From Azospirillum lipoferum 4B (lineage in GTDB: Bacteria > Pseudomonadota > Alphaproteobacteria > Azospirillales > Azospirillaceae), in contig NC_016622.1 of assembly GCF_000283655.1 (NCBI RefSeq), positions 1,438,501 through 1,502,500 on the forward strand: 64,000 nt of DNA, in the 5' to 3' direction. This document shows positions 63,529-64,000 of this stretch, in pieces (position 1 is the first letter of the stretch; the number at the start of each line of letters is the position of its first letter). The position numbers and the translations under genes are program-made. The notes under the pieces are model-generated. The model was not told the origin of the DNA, did no database searches, and saw nothing but the letters and a program-made list of their open reading frames with translations.

Positions 63529-64000
63529 CCCGCCCCGACGTCTCCGCCGCCAGCCGGCCGGGCCATCTGCCGGTGATCGTCACCTATCTGCAGATGACCG
63601 CGCCGCCGGCCCACGAGCCGGTGCGCCAACCCAAAGGCAATTTGTCGCTGCAACGGGCGAATCCGCCGACCTGGTCCTTCTACCGCTATCTCTACGACAC
63701 GGTGGGGGAACCCTGGCTGTGGCACGAACGCCGCCGCATGCCGCGCAAGGAGCTGGAGCGCTCGATCCTCGACCCGCTGGTGGAGGTTTGGGTGCTTTAT
63801 GTCGACGGCACGCCCGCCGGCTTCGCGGAGCTGGACCGGCGGACCAGCGAAACCGATCTGTCTTATTTCGGCCTGATCCCCGACTTCATCGGCCACAAGC
63901 TCGGCCCCTGGCTGCTCGACAGCATCATCCGCAAGGCGTGGGAGGGCGGCGCAAAGAAGCTGCTCGTCAACACCTGCAGCTTCGACCATCCGAAGGCCCT
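63504..64000 (+). CDS. GNAT-like acetyltransferase, 3' partial
   Basis: Opens at ATG 63504 inside the previous gene and runs off the window end. Visible residues (MADQPFSLTRPDVSAASRP, then VIVTYLQMTAPP, WSFYRYLYDTVGEPWLWHER and VWVLYVDGTPAGFAELDRR) fit a GNAT family seen in alphaproteobacteria whose members often end with FGLIPDFIGHKLGPWLLDS, a variant of motif A. The C-terminus is missing, so the acceptor site cannot be judged. Transcribed with sseA and the first GNAT. Confidence 0.8.
   Translation, partial: MADQPFSLTRPDVSAASRPGHLPVIVTYLQMTAPPAHEPVRQPKGNLSLQRANPPTWSFYRYLYDTVGEPWLWHERRRMPRKELERSILDPLVEVWVLYVDGTPAGFAELDRRTSETDLSYFGLIPDFIGHKLGPWLLDSIIRKAWEGGAKKLLVNTCSFDHPKA

Overview
The window is GC-rich, densely coded chromosomal DNA of an alphaproteobacterium, most likely Azospirillum or a close relative in Rhodospirillales. 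This is inferred from the polar organiser PopZ, the valS-popZ-tolC-rhodanese-pcm neighbourhood, the NIT-domain chemoreceptor, the SUV3-like helicase, class II FBPase beside hom, a DUF1127 protein and an ExoD protein. There is no plasmid or phage backbone. Most of the window is core genome, with one complete insertion sequence and several palindromic intergenic repeats.

Layout. 1-2442: two sugar-transferase-like genes, the first cut by the window edge, with looser base composition than the rest. 2470-8660: a small Cys protein, a lipoprotein lytic transglycosylase, and an RND efflux adaptor/permease pair. 8690-8774: a palindromic repeat. 8815-14933: patatin-like lipase, SPOUT RNA methyltransferase overlapping an SUV3-like helicase, an Nramp Mn/Fe transporter, and slyX. 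About 14950-15340: nested inverted repeats. 15351-17351: a Tat-exported multicopper oxidase behind a Cys/His-rich secreted protein (probable copper operon). 17458-18620: an IS630-family element with a -1 frameshift transposase, inserted just upstream of the copper operon and pointing into it. 18927-26228: alpha-2-macroglobulin and penicillin-binding protein 1C, translationally coupled. 26405-28238: small exported protein plus PepSY membrane protein. 28251-30391: moeA overlapping a LysR regulator. 30572-33081: CutA, a hypothetical protein, a hybrid sensor kinase and a DUF1127 protein.

33243-36962 (minus strand): an aminotransferase-hom-glpX operon closed by a strong terminator. 37291-41206: NIT-type chemoreceptor, ParDE-like toxin-antitoxin pair, REC-Hpt-like signalling protein. 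41338-47547: peroxidase-related protein, SppA, an ABC-F ATPase overlapping ExoD, a phospholipid-methyltransferase-like protein, a stress-type protein. 47792-53237: mutS and valS converge on a shared bidirectional terminator. 53305-56591: popZ, tolC, rhodanese and a Pcm-like protein, all on the minus strand. 56849-57359: tRNA-Cys and tRNA-Asn, each with a near-consensus promoter and a terminator. 57586-58339: three very small uncharacterised genes. 58557-64000: an HtrA-like protein lacking the whole catalytic triad, a NUDIX hydrolase, then a sulfur/alanine cluster (cysteine synthase, AlaX editing protein, mercaptopyruvate sulfurtransferase) and two GNAT acetyltransferases, the last cut by the window edge.

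Functional themes are envelope maintenance and defence (lytic transglycosylase, PBP1C/A2M, RND, TolC, SppA), metal handling (Nramp, multicopper oxidase, CutA), signalling and polarity, and housekeeping. I found no clearly new multi-gene system. The best leads are the pseudoprotease, the copper operon with its adjacent IS, the Pcm-like protein lacking the usual Ser motif, and the uncharacterised glycosyltransferase pair.
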